The notes: generated from the sequence alone by a model not told the origin. 54,703 bases of DNA from Palleronia pontilimi (GCF_016412875.1 NZ_JAEKPD010000019.1:1-54703); one strand, 5' to 3'; shown: positions 24,830-37,678, counted from the first letter of the stretch. A program made the numbers and translations.

Positions 24830-27241
24830 ATGTCCGACCTACCCGCAGAGGCCCGCGTCGTCGTCATCGGCGGCGGCGTGGTGGGCACGTCGATCCTCTA
24901 TCACCTGGGTCTCGCGGGCTGGCCCGATTGCCTGCTGCTGGAGCGTAACGAGCTGACCGCGGGCAGCACCTGGCACGCGGCGGGCAACGTGCCCAGCTTT
25001 TCCACCGATTTCGCGGTGCTGGAAATGCAGCGCCGGTCGATGGAGCTTTATCGGGGGCTGGCCGAACGCGTGGACGCGCCCCTGACCTACAACGTCACCG
25101 GCTCGATCCGGCTGGCCCATGACGACCGCCGCATGGCCGAATTCGCGCGGGTCCGCGAGCTGGGCCTTCACAGCGGCCTCCCGCTCGAGCTTCTGTCGGT
25201 GGACGAGACCGTGAAACGCTATCCCTTCCTCGAAACCCACGACCTGGCGGGAAGCCTCTGGGATCCCCACGACGGCGATATCGACCCGGCGGGACTGACC
25301 CAGGCGCTGGCCAAGGGCGCGCGCGATACGGGCCAGCGCATCGCCCGGTTCTGTGCCGCGACCGGCGTGCGCCGCGAGGGCCGCGCGTGGATCGTCGAGC
25401 ACCAGCAGGGCCGGACGCGCTGCGACATCGTGGTGAACGCCGCGGGCTACTACGCGGGCCGCGTGGGCGATTGGTTCGTGCCCTTCGGCGGCCGCCCCGT
25501 TCCCATGGCGGTGATGGCGCACCAGTACCTGCTGACCGACGAGATCCCCGAGCTGCGCGCCTGGTCGCAGGCCCATGGCGGCAAGCTGCCGCTGCTACGC
25601 GACCCCGACACCAGCTACTACCTGCGGCAGGAAAAACACGGCTTCAATCTGGGCCCCTACGAGCGCGCCTGCCGCGCCCATTGGCAGGGCGGCGACGATC
25701 CCCTGCCCGAGGATTTCAGCTTCCAGCTCTTCGCCGACGACCTGGACCGGCTCGAACCCTATATCGCGGACGCCATGGCCCGCGTGCCGCTGCTGGGCAC
25801 GGTCGGCATCCGGCGGGTCATCAACGGCCCGATCCCCTACGCGCCCGATGGCCTGCCCCTGCTGGGGCCGATGCCGGGGGTCGAGAACGCGTTCGAGGCC
25901 TGCGCCTTCACCTTCGGCATCGCACAGGGCGGCGGCGCGGGGCAGATCCTTGCGGACTGGATCGTGAAGGGAAAGCCCGGCTGGGACTGCTGGTCGCTGG
26001 ACCCGCGGCGCTTCACCGAGTTCACCGATCCCGACTACGCCCGCGACAAGGCGATGGAGGTTTACGGCCACGAATACGCCATGCATTTCCCGCACCACCA
26101 CTGGCCCGCGGGCCGTGACCGCAAGCTGTCGCCCGCCCACGACGCCCTGCGCGCGGGCGGCGCACAGATGGGCGCCTTCGCGGGGTGGGAGCGCGCCACA
26201 TGGTTCGCCCAACCCGGCGATGACACCAGCGCGGCGGCGACCCAGACCTGGTCGCGGCAGGGCCCATGGTTCGACCGCGTGGCCGACGAGGTGCGCGCCG
26301 CCAGTGAAGGTTGCGGCGTGCTGGACCTGCCGGGGTTCTCGCGCTTCCACGTCAGCGGCGACGGCGCCGAGGCGTGGCTGGATGCGCTGCTGGCCAGCCG
26401 GTTGCCGGGCCCGGGACGCGTGTCGCTGGGCTACGCGCTGGATCGGGACGGCTGCGTCTTGTCGGAATTCAGCGTCCTGCGCGACGGCGACGGCTTCACC
26501 CTGATCTCGGGCGCGGCGGCCAAATGGCACGACCGCGACCTGTTGCGCGCCGTCTTGCCCAAGAACGGCAGCGTGACGGTCTCGGACCGAAGCCGCGACA
26601 TCTCGACCCTGATCGTCTGCGGCGCGCGCAGCCGGGACGTGCTGTCGGCGCTGACCGACGCCGATTTGTCGCTGCCCTGGCTCAGCCACCAGCCCGCCCG
26701 CGTGGCAGGCCACGACGCCCGGCTGCTGCGGGTCTGCTTCGCGGGCGAGCTGGGCTGGGAAATCCACGCCCCCATGGACGCGATCGGCGACATATACGGC
26801 GCCCTGCGGGACGCGGGGGCCACGCCCTTCGGGATGTACGCGCTCGAGTCCATGCGGCTGGAAAAGGGCTATCTCGCGTGGAAATCCGAGATCTCGGACC
26901 AATACGGCGCGCGCGAACTGGGGCTGGACCGCTTCCTCGACCCCGCCAAGGCCACCCTGCCCGACCCTGCGCGCAGGCTCGTGTCGCTGGTCGTGGACGG
27001 GCTCGACATGGACGCGCCCGCGAACGCGCCGGTCTGGCTGGGCGACCGGATCGTGGGCGAAGTGACCTCGGCCGGGTATGGCCACCGCACCGGCCAAGCC
27101 ATCGTGCTGGCGATGGTGACGCGCGACGCCACAGGCCCCGGCACCGGGCTTAACGTGTCGGTCTACGGCCAGACCGCGCGCGGCGTCGTGCAGCCTAGCC
27201 CCTGCCTGTGGGACCCCGCCAACGACAGACTGCGCGCATGA
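24830..27241 (+). CDS. Dimethylglycine/sarcosine dehydrogenase-like flavoprotein 1
   Basis: An 803-residue enzyme of the DMGDH/SARDH type, oxidising N-methyl groups of an amino acid and passing the one-carbon unit to tetrahydrofolate. The N-terminal FAD domain has VVVIGGGVVG (9-19) and STWHAAG, where His49 matches the covalent FAD histidine of DMGDH. An FAO-type middle domain is followed by a GcvT-like folate domain from about residue 415 and a GcvT C-terminal barrel. The ATG at 24830 places the Rossmann motif normally; the upstream in-frame codon is unlikely. The next gene overlaps by ATGA. The substrate may be any N-methylated amine. Confidence 0.87.
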   Translation: MSDLPAEARVVVIGGGVVGTSILYHLGLAGWPDCLLLERNELTAGSTWHAAGNVPSFSTDFAVLEMQRRSMELYRGLAERVDAPLTYNVTGSIRLAHDDRRMAEFARVRELGLHSGLPLELLSVDETVKRYPFLETHDLAGSLWDPHDGDIDPAGLTQALAKGARDTGQRIARFCAATGVRREGRAWIVEHQQGRTRCDIVVNAAGYYAGRVGDWFVPFGGRPVPMAVMAHQYLLTDEIPELRAWSQAHGGKLPLLRDPDTSYYLRQEKHGFNLGPYERACRAHWQGGDDPLPEDFSFQLFADDLDRLEPYIADAMARVPLLGTVGIRRVINGPIPYAPDGLPLLGPMPGVENAFEACAFTFGIAQGGGAGQILADWIVKGKPGWDCWSLDPRRFTEFTDPDYARDKAMEVYGHEYAMHFPHHHWPAGRDRKLSPAHDALRAGGAQMGAFAGWERATWFAQPGDDTSAAATQTWSRQGPWFDRVADEVRAASEGCGVLDLPGFSRFHVSGDGAEAWLDALLASRLPGPGRVSLGYALDRDGCVLSEFSVLRDGDGFTLISGAAAKWHDRDLLRAVLPKNGSVTVSDRSRDISTLIVCGARSRDVLSALTDADLSLPWLSHQPARVAGHDARLLRVCFAGELGWEIHAPMDAIGDIYGALRDAGATPFGMYALESMRLEKGYLAWKSEISDQYGARELGLDRFLDPAKATLPDPARRLVSLVVDGLDMDAPANAPVWLGDRIVGEVTSAGYGHRTGQAIVLAMVTRDATGPGTGLNVSVYGQTARGVVQPSPCLWDPANDRLRA

Positions 27242-29685
27242 GTGCCCTGCCCCCGAAACACGCCCGCGTGGTGATCGTCGGCGGCGGCGTCATCGGCTGC
27301 TCGGTCGCCTATCACCTGGCCAAGATCGGCTGGCGGGACATCGTGCTGCTCGAGCGTAAGCGCGTGACCAGCGGCACCACCTGGCACGCGGCTGGGCTGA
27401 TCGCGCAGCTGCGGGCCAGCCAGAACATGACCCGGCTGGCGAAATACAGCCAGGAGCTTTACGGCGCGCTGGAAGCAGAGACCGGCATCGCCACCGGCTT
27501 TCGCCGCTGCGGCTCGATCACCGTGGCCCTGACCGAGGACCGGCGCGAAGAGATCCTGCGCCAGGCCTCCATGGCGCGGCTCTACGGGGTCGAGGTCGAG
27601 CCGATTACCCCGGACGAGATCGGCGCGCGCTACCCGCATCTGAACCTCGACGGCGTCAAGGCGGGCGTCTGGCTGCCCAAGGACGGACAGGGCGATCCGT
27701 CCAACATCGCGCTGGCGCTGGCACGCGGCGCGAAGCAACGCGGCGCCGCCATCTTCGAGAATGTCGAGGTCACGGCGATGCCCCGCAACGGGCTGCGCGT
27801 CACCGGCGTCGATTGGCGCGCGGGCGATGCGACCGGCCATATCGCCGCCGACGCGGTGGTGAACTGCGCGGGCATGTGGGGCCGCGCGTTGGGCCGGATG
27901 GCGGGCGTCAACGTGCCCCTGCAGGCCTGCGAGCATTTCTACGTGGTGACGGACGCGATCCCCGGCCTCGGCCAATTGCCGGTGCTGCGGGTGCCCGACG
28001 AATGCGCGTACTACAAGGAAGACGCGGGCAAGATCCTGCTGGGCGCGTTCGAGCCCGTAGCCAAGCCCTGGGGCATGGACGGCATCCCGGCCGATTTCGA
28101 GTTCGACCAGCTGCCGGAGGATTTCGACCACTTCGAGGGCATCCTCGACACCGCCTGCGCCCGGATGCCGATGCTGGCCGAGGCCGGGATCCAGAGCTTC
28201 TTTAACGGTCCCGAAAGCTTCACGCCGGACGATTCGTACCTGCTGGGCCTCGCGCCCGAGATGGACAATGTCTGGGTGGCTGCGGGGTTCAACTCCATCG
28301 GCATCCAGTCGGCGGGGGGCGCGGGCATGGCGCTGGCCGCGTGGATGGACAGCGGCGAAAAGCCCTTCGACCTGGGCGACGTGGACATCGCGCGGATGCA
28401 GCCCTTCCAGGGCAACCGCCGCTACCTGATGGACCGCGCGACCGAGGCGCTGGGGCTGCTCTACGCCGACCACTACCCCTATCGCCAGAAGGCCACCGCG
28501 CGCGGGGTGCGGCGCTCGCCGGTGCACGCGCAGCAGGCCAAGCTGGGCGCGGTCTTCGGCGAGCTGGCGGGCTGGGAACGCGCGAACTGGTTCGCCGACC
28601 CCGGGCAAGAGCGTACCTATCGCCACGGTTGGGGGCGGCAGAACTGGCACGACAACGCCGCCGCCGAGCACGCGGCGATCCGGCACGGCGTGGGCCTTTA
28701 CGATATGTCCAGCTTCGGCAAGATCGCCGTCACCGGCCCCGATGCCGAAGCCTTCCTGAACCGCGCCTGCGGCAACGACGTGGCGGTGCCCCCGGGACGG
28801 CTGGTCTATACCCAGATGCTCAACACCCGCGGCGGGATCGAGGCCGACGTGACCGTCGCACGCCTGGCCGAGGACCAGTTCCTGGTGGTCACCCCCGCCG
28901 CCACGCCGCTGGCCGACCAGACCCGCCTGCGCCGCCTCGTGGGCGACGCCCGGGTGACCCTGACCGACATGACCAGCGCCGAAGCGGCGCTGGCCGTCAT
29001 GGGCCCCCGCGCGCGCGAACTGATGGCGCTGATTTCGCCCGACGATTTCTCGAACGACGCCTTCCCTTTCGGCGCCGTGCGGCAGGTCGAGCTGGGCCTG
29101 GGGCTGGCCCGCGCGCACCGCGTCAGCTACGTGGGCGAGCTGGGGTGGGAGCTGTATATATCCGCGGATATGGCCGCCCACGCGTTCGACGTGCTGTGCG
29201 ACGCGGGCGCCGGCCTGGGGCTGAAACACGTGGGCCTGCATGCCGTGGACAGCCTGCGGATGGAAAAGGGCTTCCGCCATTTCGGCCACGACATCACCAG
29301 CGAGGATCACGTGATTGAGGCGGGGCTGGGCTTTGCCGTGAAGACCGCCAAGCCCGATTTCATCGGCCGCGACGCGGTGCTGCGCAAGCGAGATGCCGGG
29401 TTGGAGCGGCGGCTGGTGCAGTTCCGGCTGGCCGACCCCGCGCCCATGCTGTTTCACGCCGAGCCGATCCTGCGCGATCGCGCCATCGTGGGGCAGATCA
29501 CCTCGGGCGCCTATGGCCACCACCTGGGCGCGGCGCTGGGCATGGGCTACGTACCCTGCAGGGGCGAGACGGCGGCAGAGCTGCTGGCGTCGACTTACGA
29601 GGTCGAGATCGCGGGCCGCCGGGTGCGGGCCGAGGCGTCCCTGAAACCGTTCTACGATCCCGGCTCGGACCGGATGCGGGGATAG
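27238..29685 (+). CDS. Dimethylglycine/sarcosine dehydrogenase-like flavoprotein 2
   Basis: An 815-residue paralogue of the preceding protein, with the same order: Rossmann FAD domain (VVIVGGGVIG), the TTWHAAG motif with likely covalent-FAD His50, an FAO-type middle domain, and a GcvT domain including YVGELGWELYI and MEKGFRHFGHDI. It starts at an ATG overlapping the previous stop (ATGA), so the two are translationally coupled. The tandem pair is clearly diverged, suggesting different substrates or a heteromeric enzyme. Compared with paralogue 1, the region after the FAD motif reads IAQLRASQNMTRLAKYS, the usual form in sarcosine/dimethylglycine enzymes. Confidence 0.88.
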   Translation: MSALPPKHARVVIVGGGVIGCSVAYHLAKIGWRDIVLLERKRVTSGTTWHAAGLIAQLRASQNMTRLAKYSQELYGALEAETGIATGFRRCGSITVALTEDRREEILRQASMARLYGVEVEPITPDEIGARYPHLNLDGVKAGVWLPKDGQGDPSNIALALARGAKQRGAAIFENVEVTAMPRNGLRVTGVDWRAGDATGHIAADAVVNCAGMWGRALGRMAGVNVPLQACEHFYVVTDAIPGLGQLPVLRVPDECAYYKEDAGKILLGAFEPVAKPWGMDGIPADFEFDQLPEDFDHFEGILDTACARMPMLAEAGIQSFFNGPESFTPDDSYLLGLAPEMDNVWVAAGFNSIGIQSAGGAGMALAAWMDSGEKPFDLGDVDIARMQPFQGNRRYLMDRATEALGLLYADHYPYRQKATARGVRRSPVHAQQAKLGAVFGELAGWERANWFADPGQERTYRHGWGRQNWHDNAAAEHAAIRHGVGLYDMSSFGKIAVTGPDAEAFLNRACGNDVAVPPGRLVYTQMLNTRGGIEADVTVARLAEDQFLVVTPAATPLADQTRLRRLVGDARVTLTDMTSAEAALAVMGPRARELMALISPDDFSNDAFPFGAVRQVELGLGLARAHRVSYVGELGWELYISADMAAHAFDVLCDAGAGLGLKHVGLHAVDSLRMEKGFRHFGHDITSEDHVIEAGLGFAVKTAKPDFIGRDAVLRKRDAGLERRLVQFRLADPAPMLFHAEPILRDRAIVGQITSGAYGHHLGAALGMGYVPCRGETAAELLASTYEVEIAGRRVRAEASLKPFYDPGSDRMRG

Positions 29686-29760
29686 GCCCGGATCGGCGCT
29701 GGTAAATCGCCCCACGCCCGGCCAATGTGGGACCCGACCCAACAATACCGGACCCTGCCC

Positions 29761-30594
29761 ATGTCGAAGCCCTGCATCATCTGTGTCGCCATCACCGGCT
29801 CGGTCCCGCAGAAATCCGACAACCCGGCGGTGCCGATCTCGGTGTCCGAACAGGTCGACTCCACCCACGCGGCGTTCGAGGCCGGCGCCACGATCTGCCA
29901 TGCCCACGTGCGCACCGACGACGGCGCGCCGTCGTCCGACCCGGACCGCTACGCCGAGCTGAAAGAGGGGGTGGAGCGGCATTGCCCCGGCATGATCTTC
30001 CAGGTCTCGACCGGCGGGCGCTCGGGCGCGGGCAAGGCGCGCGGGGGGATGCTGCCGCTTCGGCCCGACATGGCGTCGCTTTGTGTGGGGTCGAACAATT
30101 TCCCCACCCGTGTCTATGACAACCCGCCCGATCTGGTGGACTGGCTGGCGTCCGAGATGATCGAAAACGACATCAAGCCCGAGATCGAAGCCTTTGATCT
30201 GTCGCACATTTTCCAGGCCCGCATAATGGCCGATGACGGCAGGCTCAAGGGCACGCCCTACGTGCAGTTCGTCATGGGCGTGAAGAACGCCATGCCCGTG
30301 GACCGCGAGGTGTTCGACTTCTACATCCACACCACGAAACGGCTGTTCGGCGACGACGCGCCGTGGTGCGCGGCCGGGGTCGGACGGCACCAGATCACGT
30401 TGAACGACTGGGCGATCGCGTCGGGCGGCCACGCGCGCACCGGGCTGGAAGACAACATCCGGCTCGACAAGACCACGCTCGCGCCGTCGAACGCCGCGCT
30501 GGTCCGCCTCACGGTGGAGCTTTGCGCCAAATACGACCGGCCCGTGGCGACGACGAAGCAAGCCCGCGAGATCCTCGACCTGCGACCCGCCTGA
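29761..30594 (+). CDS. BKACE-family 3-keto-acid cleavage enzyme
   Basis: A 277-residue TIM-barrel enzyme of the BKACE (DUF849, 3-keto-5-aminohexanoate cleavage) family, which splits beta-keto acids with acetyl-CoA to give acetoacetate and a new CoA ester. HAHVR (47-51) gives the two zinc-binding histidines; QVSTGG, EIEAFDLSH and GVGRHQITLNDWAIASGGHARTGLEDN are hallmark segments. Substrates vary widely across BKACE, including carnitine- and choline-related compounds, so the neighbouring N-methyl-amine oxidoreductases make a dehydrocarnitine- or betaine-like substrate possible but unproven. It follows the flavoprotein pair by 75 bases on the same strand. Confidence 0.88.
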   Translation: MSKPCIICVAITGSVPQKSDNPAVPISVSEQVDSTHAAFEAGATICHAHVRTDDGAPSSDPDRYAELKEGVERHCPGMIFQVSTGGRSGAGKARGGMLPLRPDMASLCVGSNNFPTRVYDNPPDLVDWLASEMIENDIKPEIEAFDLSHIFQARIMADDGRLKGTPYVQFVMGVKNAMPVDREVFDFYIHTTKRLFGDDAPWCAAGVGRHQITLNDWAIASGGHARTGLEDNIRLDKTTLAPSNAALVRLTVELCAKYDRPVATTKQAREILDLRPA

Positions 30595-30644
30595 CGCCCA
30601 CAAGGCGCGCCCCTGCCCCATCTTTGTTCTTCCAAATATCCCGG

Positions 30645-30660
30645 CGCCGCATTTGCGGCG
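30645..30660 (-). terminator. Small hairpin after the SDR gene
   Basis: CGCCGC and GCGGCG pair around an ATTT loop just beyond the SDR stop; on the minus strand it is followed by GGGATATTTGG. It lies between convergent genes and could end either transcript, but no long T-run is present. Confidence 0.35.
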
Positions 30661-30674
30661 AGCGGAACGGCCGG

Positions 30675-31427
30675 TCAGTGGATCAGCGATCCGCCATTCA
30701 CGTCCACTTCCGTGCCCGTGCAATAGGCCGACAGGTCCGATGCCAGGAACAGCGCGCAGCCCGCCACGTCCGACGCGCGGCCCGCGCGGCCCATGGGGAT
30801 GCCCGCGAGCACCTGCGCGCGCTGGTCGTCGCTGAGCTTTCCGGCGGTGATGTCGGTGTCGATGAAGCCCGGGCAGATCGCGTTGACGCGCACGCCGTCT
30901 GGGGCCAGTTCGCGCGCCATGGCCTTGGTCAGGCCGAGGATGCCCGCCTTGGCGGCCGAGTAATGCGGCCCGCCGAAGATGCCGCCGCCGCGCTGGGCGG
31001 ACACCGAGCTCATGTTGACGACGCTGCCCGACCCCGCATCGCGCATCGCGGGAATGCAGGCCTGCGTCATGTAGAGCGTGCCGCGCAGGTTCACGTCGAG
31101 CACTGCGTCGTAATTCTCGGGCGCGATTTCCAGGATCCTCAGCGGCTGGGTGATGCCCGCGTTGTTCACCAGCACGTCGATGCGGCCCCAGGCGTCCAGA
31201 ACCCGCGCCACGGCCGCGTCGCACTGGTCCTTGTCGGTCACGTCGCAGGCGAGGCCCATGTGCCCGCCGCCCAAGGCCGCGGCCGCCGCTTCCGCCGCGC
31301 CCAGGTCCAGGTCGAGCACCGCGACCCGCGCGCCGTGGGCCGCGAAAAGCTCGGCCGTCGCGCGCCCGAGCCCGCGTTGCGAGGCCGCGCCGGTGATGAT
31401 GGCGGTCCGTCCGTCGAGCAGTTTCAT
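30675..31427 (-). CDS. SDR-family oxidoreductase
   Basis: A 250-residue classical short-chain dehydrogenase. The cofactor motif is TGAASQRGLGRA, an unusual variant of TGxxxGxG with three extra residues; NNAG lies at 88-91; the catalytic Ser, Tyr156 and Lys160 lie in SSVSAQRGG and HYSAAK. Asp39 and the DLDLG segment after beta-2 suggest NAD+ preference. It follows the solute-binding-protein gene on the same strand, but a strong terminator lies between, so it may be expressed weakly by read-through or from its own promoter. It may oxidise the polyol imported by the ABC system; that is inference. Confidence 0.87.
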   Translation of the reverse strand: MKLLDGRTAIITGAASQRGLGRATAELFAAHGARVAVLDLDLGAAEAAAAALGGGHMGLACDVTDKDQCDAAVARVLDAWGRIDVLVNNAGITQPLRILEIAPENYDAVLDVNLRGTLYMTQACIPAMRDAGSGSVVNMSSVSAQRGGGIFGGPHYSAAKAGILGLTKAMARELAPDGVRVNAICPGFIDTDITAGKLSDDQRAQVLAGIPMGRAGRASDVAGCALFLASDLSAYCTGTEVDVNGGSLIH

Positions 31428-31484
31428 TATTGTCCCCCTTCGGGGCCATCTGAGCGGGGCGGACGGCCCGATGCAAGCCCCACG

Positions 31485-31516
31485 AAAAAGGGGCGCCCGC
31501 GATCCGCGGACGCCCC
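31485..31516 (-). terminator. Rho-independent terminator after glpV-like gene
   Basis: On the minus strand a 12-base GC stem (one G-U wobble) with a short loop is followed immediately by five T. It begins about 22 bases after the stop of the solute-binding-protein gene and separates it from the SDR gene. Confidence 0.85.
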
Positions 31517-31537
31517 CGTCATGTCAGCGAGGATCGC

Positions 31538-33256
<1,719 letters not shown>

Positions 33257-33290
33257 TCTAGTCTCCCTTTGAGTTTTCTTACCGTTGGCG

Positions 33291-33725
33291 TCATGCGTAG
33301 CGAAAGACCCCGCCCGCGATGACGAAACTGACGACCAGCGCCAGGTATTGGGGGCCCAGATCGAGCCCCAGCCATGCAAGGTTCACGAACCCCGCAATCA
33401 GCAGCGAGATGAACAGCCTGTCCCCCCGCGTCGTTTCGATGCCCAGGACACCCAGCTTCGGCGTCTCGGGATAGCGGATCGCCAGGATGGTGAAGACCAC
33501 CAGGATGCCCGCGACGATCCAGAAGAACAAAGCCGTGGGCAGAACCCAGGCCATCCAGCCGCCGGGGTTCAGGCTTTGGGTCCACTGGATCGCCTGATCC
33601 TCGCCGCTGGCGGCCATGGCGAAATAGAGGATGACCGCGCCGACGACCAGCCACAGCGCCACCAGCGTGGCGAAGAAGCCGGTATGGCCGTGGCTGACTT
33701 TCTGATCCGTATCCGAGGTGCTCAT
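33291..33725 (-). CDS. glpU: DUF2160 membrane protein, GlpU-like
   Basis: A 144-residue membrane protein with about four hydrophobic helices (residues 17-37, 57-80, 98-116 and 122-141). It is the DUF2160 family member always found between permease and binding-protein genes in glp-type ABC operons; its role is unknown. Its ATG overlaps the stop of the upstream permease (TGATG), and it is 34 bases ahead of the binding-protein gene. The longer open frame reaching to 34628 is a shadow of the permease. Confidence 0.82.
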   Translation of the reverse strand: MSTSDTDQKVSHGHTGFFATLVALWLVVGAVILYFAMAASGEDQAIQWTQSLNPGGWMAWVLPTALFFWIVAGILVVFTILAIRYPETPKLGVLGIETTRGDRLFISLLIAGFVNLAWLGLDLGPQYLALVVSFVIAGGVFRYA

Positions 33726-34621
33726 CAGACCCTTCCCAGGGCGAAGCCCTTGGCGATGTAGTTGCGGACGAAGAAGATCACGAGCGCGCCGGGCACGATC
33801 GTCAGGACACCCGCCGCCGCGAGCACGCCCCAGTCGAGGCCCGAGGCCGAAACCGTGCGCGTCATGGTGGCGGCGATGGGCTTGGCGTCGACCGAGGTCA
33901 GCGTGCGGCTGAGCAGCAGTTCCACCCATGAGAACATGAAGCAGAAGAACGCGGTGACGCCGATGCCCGAAGCGATCAGCGGCATGAAGATCTTCACGAA
34001 GAAGCCGCCGAAGCTGTAGCCGTCGATATAGGCGGTCTCGTCGATTTCTTTCGGGACTCCGCGCATGAAGCCTTCCAGGATCCAGACCGCCAGCGGCACG
34101 TTGAACAGGCAATGCGCCAGCGCAACGGCGATGTGGGTGTCGAAGAGGCCCACGGACGAGTAGAGCTGGAAGAACGGCAGCGCGAAGACCGCGGGCGGTG
34201 CCATGCGGTTCGTGAGCAGCCAGAAGAACAGGTGCTTGTCGCCCATGAAGTTGTAGCGGCTGAACGCGTAGGCCGCGGGCAGCGCCACCGAGATCGAGAT
34301 CACCGTGTTCATCACCACGTAGATCATCGAGTTGACGTAGCCCATGTACCAGGACGGGTCGGTCAGGATGGTCTCGTAATTCGAGAAGGTCAGGTTGCGC
34401 GGATAAAGCGAGAAGCCGCCCAGGATCTCGGCATTGGTCTTCAGGCTCATGTTGATGAGCCAGTAGATCGGCAGCAGCAGGAACAGCAGGTAGAGCACCA
34501 TCACCACCGTCGAGCCGTTGACGCGGGTGCCCGGCTTGGCGCGGGCATTGGCGTCGGCGACCTTCACGTCGCCGGGCAGGTGATCGGCGGCACCGGGGGC
34601 GGATGCGGTCTGATCGGTCAT
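33725..34621 (-). CDS. glpQ: ABC transporter permease, GlpQ-like
   Basis: A 298-residue inner-membrane permease of the MalG type with six predicted helices. The EAA-loop region reads EIDETAYIDGYSFGGFFVKIFMPLIASG, the contact site for the ATPase. The N-terminal 25 residues are a polar, Ala-rich tail. It overlaps the other permease gene by ATGA and the DUF2160 gene by TGATG, so translation is coupled along the operon. Confidence 0.88.
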   Translation of the reverse strand: MTDQTASAPGAADHLPGDVKVADANARAKPGTRVNGSTVVMVLYLLFLLLPIYWLINMSLKTNAEILGGFSLYPRNLTFSNYETILTDPSWYMGYVNSMIYVVMNTVISISVALPAAYAFSRYNFMGDKHLFFWLLTNRMAPPAVFALPFFQLYSSVGLFDTHIAVALAHCLFNVPLAVWILEGFMRGVPKEIDETAYIDGYSFGGFFVKIFMPLIASGIGVTAFFCFMFSWVELLLSRTLTSVDAKPIAATMTRTVSASGLDWGVLAAAGVLTIVPGALVIFFVRNYIAKGFALGRV

Positions 34622-35486
34622 TGGCCATCCTCCTTATCGAGGTTCGTCATGACGATGTAGAAGACGTAAGAGATCACCATGATCACCAGGAAATACATCA
34701 GGCTGAACGCCGCCGCGGGGCCCAGGTCGAACTGGCCCAGCGCCATCTTCACCAGGTCGATGCTGAGGAACGTGGTCGAGTTTCCGGGACCTCCGCCAGT
34801 CAAAACAAAGGGTTCCGTGTAGATCTTGAAGCTGTCCATGAAGCGCAGCAGGATCGCGATGGTCAGCACGCCGCGCATCTTCGGCAGCTCGATATAGCGG
34901 AACACGGCCCAGCGGCTGGCCTGGTCGATGCGCGCGGCCTGGTAATAGGCATCGGGGATGGATTGCAGCCCGGCATAGGCCAGCAGCGCCACCAGCGAGG
35001 TCCAGTGCCACACGTCCATGGCGATCACGGTTGCCCAGGCGGAATAGAAGCCTTGGGTATAGTTGTAGTCGACCCCGAGCTGGTCGAGCGTGTAGCCCAG
35101 CAGGCCGATATCCGAGCGTCCGAAGATTTGCCAGATAGTGCCCACCACGTTCCACGGGATCAGCAGCGGCAGCGACATGAGCACCAGCACGACCGACGCC
35201 CACACGCCCTTCTTGGGCATGTTCAGCGCCACGAAGACGCCCAAAGGCACCTCGATCGCCAGGATGATCCCGGAAAACGCCAGCTGGCGCCACAGGGCGT
35301 CCCACATGCGTTCGGAATGCAGCTGGTCGCGGAACCATTCCAGCCCCGCCCAGAAGAACTGGTTGTTGCCGAACGTGTCCTGCACCGAGTAGTTGACCAC
35401 CGTCATCAGCGGGATCACCGCGGAGAAGGCCACCAGCACCAGGACCGGAAGGACCAGAAGCCACGCGCGTTGGTTGTCGGTCTTCA

Positions 35487-35487
<1 letters not shown>
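34618..35487 (-). CDS. glpP: ABC transporter permease, GlpP-like
   Basis: A 289-residue permease of the MalF/UgpA type. Six membrane helices are seen, and the EAA-like loop reads YYQAARIDQASRWAVFRYIELPKMRGV. Its ATG overlaps the stop of the ATPase gene upstream (TAATG) and its stop overlaps the next permease start. With the partner permease it forms the heterodimeric channel of the importer. Confidence 0.88.
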
Positions 35488-36592
<1,105 letters not shown>

Positions 36593-36593
<1 letters not shown>

Positions 36594-37678
36594 CACGCGG
36601 CCTCCGCATAGGGGGCGGGCCGCACGAGCGCGCCGGATGTGTCGAAGAGGTAGATGTGGCGCGGGTGCAAATGAACGGTGACCTGTTCGCCCGGCGTCAG
36701 GCTGTGGACCCCGTGGACAAGCCCGACCCAATTGGCGCCGTGATGGGTCATGTGGATGAACGTCTCCGACCCGGTGATCTCGGTCACGCTGAGCGTGGCG
36801 TCGAACGCCATGCTGTCGCCGTTTCCGTGCAATTCCAAGTGGTTGGGACGGAAGCCCGCGGTATAGGTGCCGTCGGCCACGTCGCCGCCCAGCAGGCTGG
36901 CGGGCCGTTCCGAGCCGTCGCCCAGCCGCAGGGTGTCGCCGGTCTTCTCGATATCCAGGAAGTTCATCGGCGGGTCCGAGAAGACCCGCGCCGTCGTGGT
37001 GTCGGCGGGCTTGCGATAGACCGACGGCGTGGGGCCGAACTGGGTCACGCGGCCCTGCCAGAGCGTCGCGCAATTGCCGCCCAGCAGCAGCGCCTCTTCG
37101 GGCTCGGTGGTGGCATAGACGAAGATGCTGCCCGATTGCTCGAAGATCTTCGGGATCTCGGCGCGCAATTCCTCGCGCAGCTTGTAGTCCAGGTTGGCCA
37201 GCGGCTCGTCCAGCAGCACCAGCCCTGCATTCTTCACCAGCGCGCGGGCCAGCGCGCAGCGTTGCTGCTGGCCGCCCGACAGCTCCAAGGGCTTGCGGTC
37301 GAGCTGCGGGGTCAGCTGCATCAGCTCGGCGGTTTCGCGCACGCGGGTGTCGATTTCGTCCTTTTTCGCGCCGCTCAGGCGCATGGGGGACGCGATGTTG
37401 TCGTAGACGGACATGGTCGGGTAGTTGATGAACTGCTGATAGACCATCGCCACCTTGCGGTCCTGCACGCGCTGGTCGGTCACGTCGTCGCCCTGCCACA
37501 GGATGCGCCCCTGCGTGGGCTTGTCGAGCCCGGCCATCAGCCGCATCAGCGTGGTCTTGCCCGCCGAGGTGGGGCCGAGCAGGACGTTCATGGTGCCCGG
37601 CTCGAGCGTCAGGTCGGTGGGGTGGATATGCACATGGCCACCGACGCGCTTCGAGACGTTGTCGAGTTTCAGCGTCAT
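36593..37678 (-). CDS. glpS: ABC transporter ATP-binding protein, GlpS-like
   Basis: A 361-residue ATPase and first gene of the import operon. Walker A is GPTSAGKTT; the signature is LSGGQQQR, intact; Walker B is GLVLLDEPLANLD, followed by the switch region VYATTEPEEAL where the usual switch histidine is replaced by glutamate (TTEPEE in place of THDxxE). The C-terminal part is a TOBE-like domain. Thus GlpS has a normal signature but an altered switch, and GlpT has the reverse, an asymmetric pair. The ATG at 37678 was chosen; the open frame goes 28 codons further without a ribosome site. The operon promoter should lie in 37679-37911. Confidence 0.85.

Noticed and set aside
27163-31476. A 1437-codon open frame opposite the flavoprotein and BKACE genes
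   Set aside because: It spans two well-supported genes and the intergenic gap, is His/Arg/Gln-rich and has no motif.
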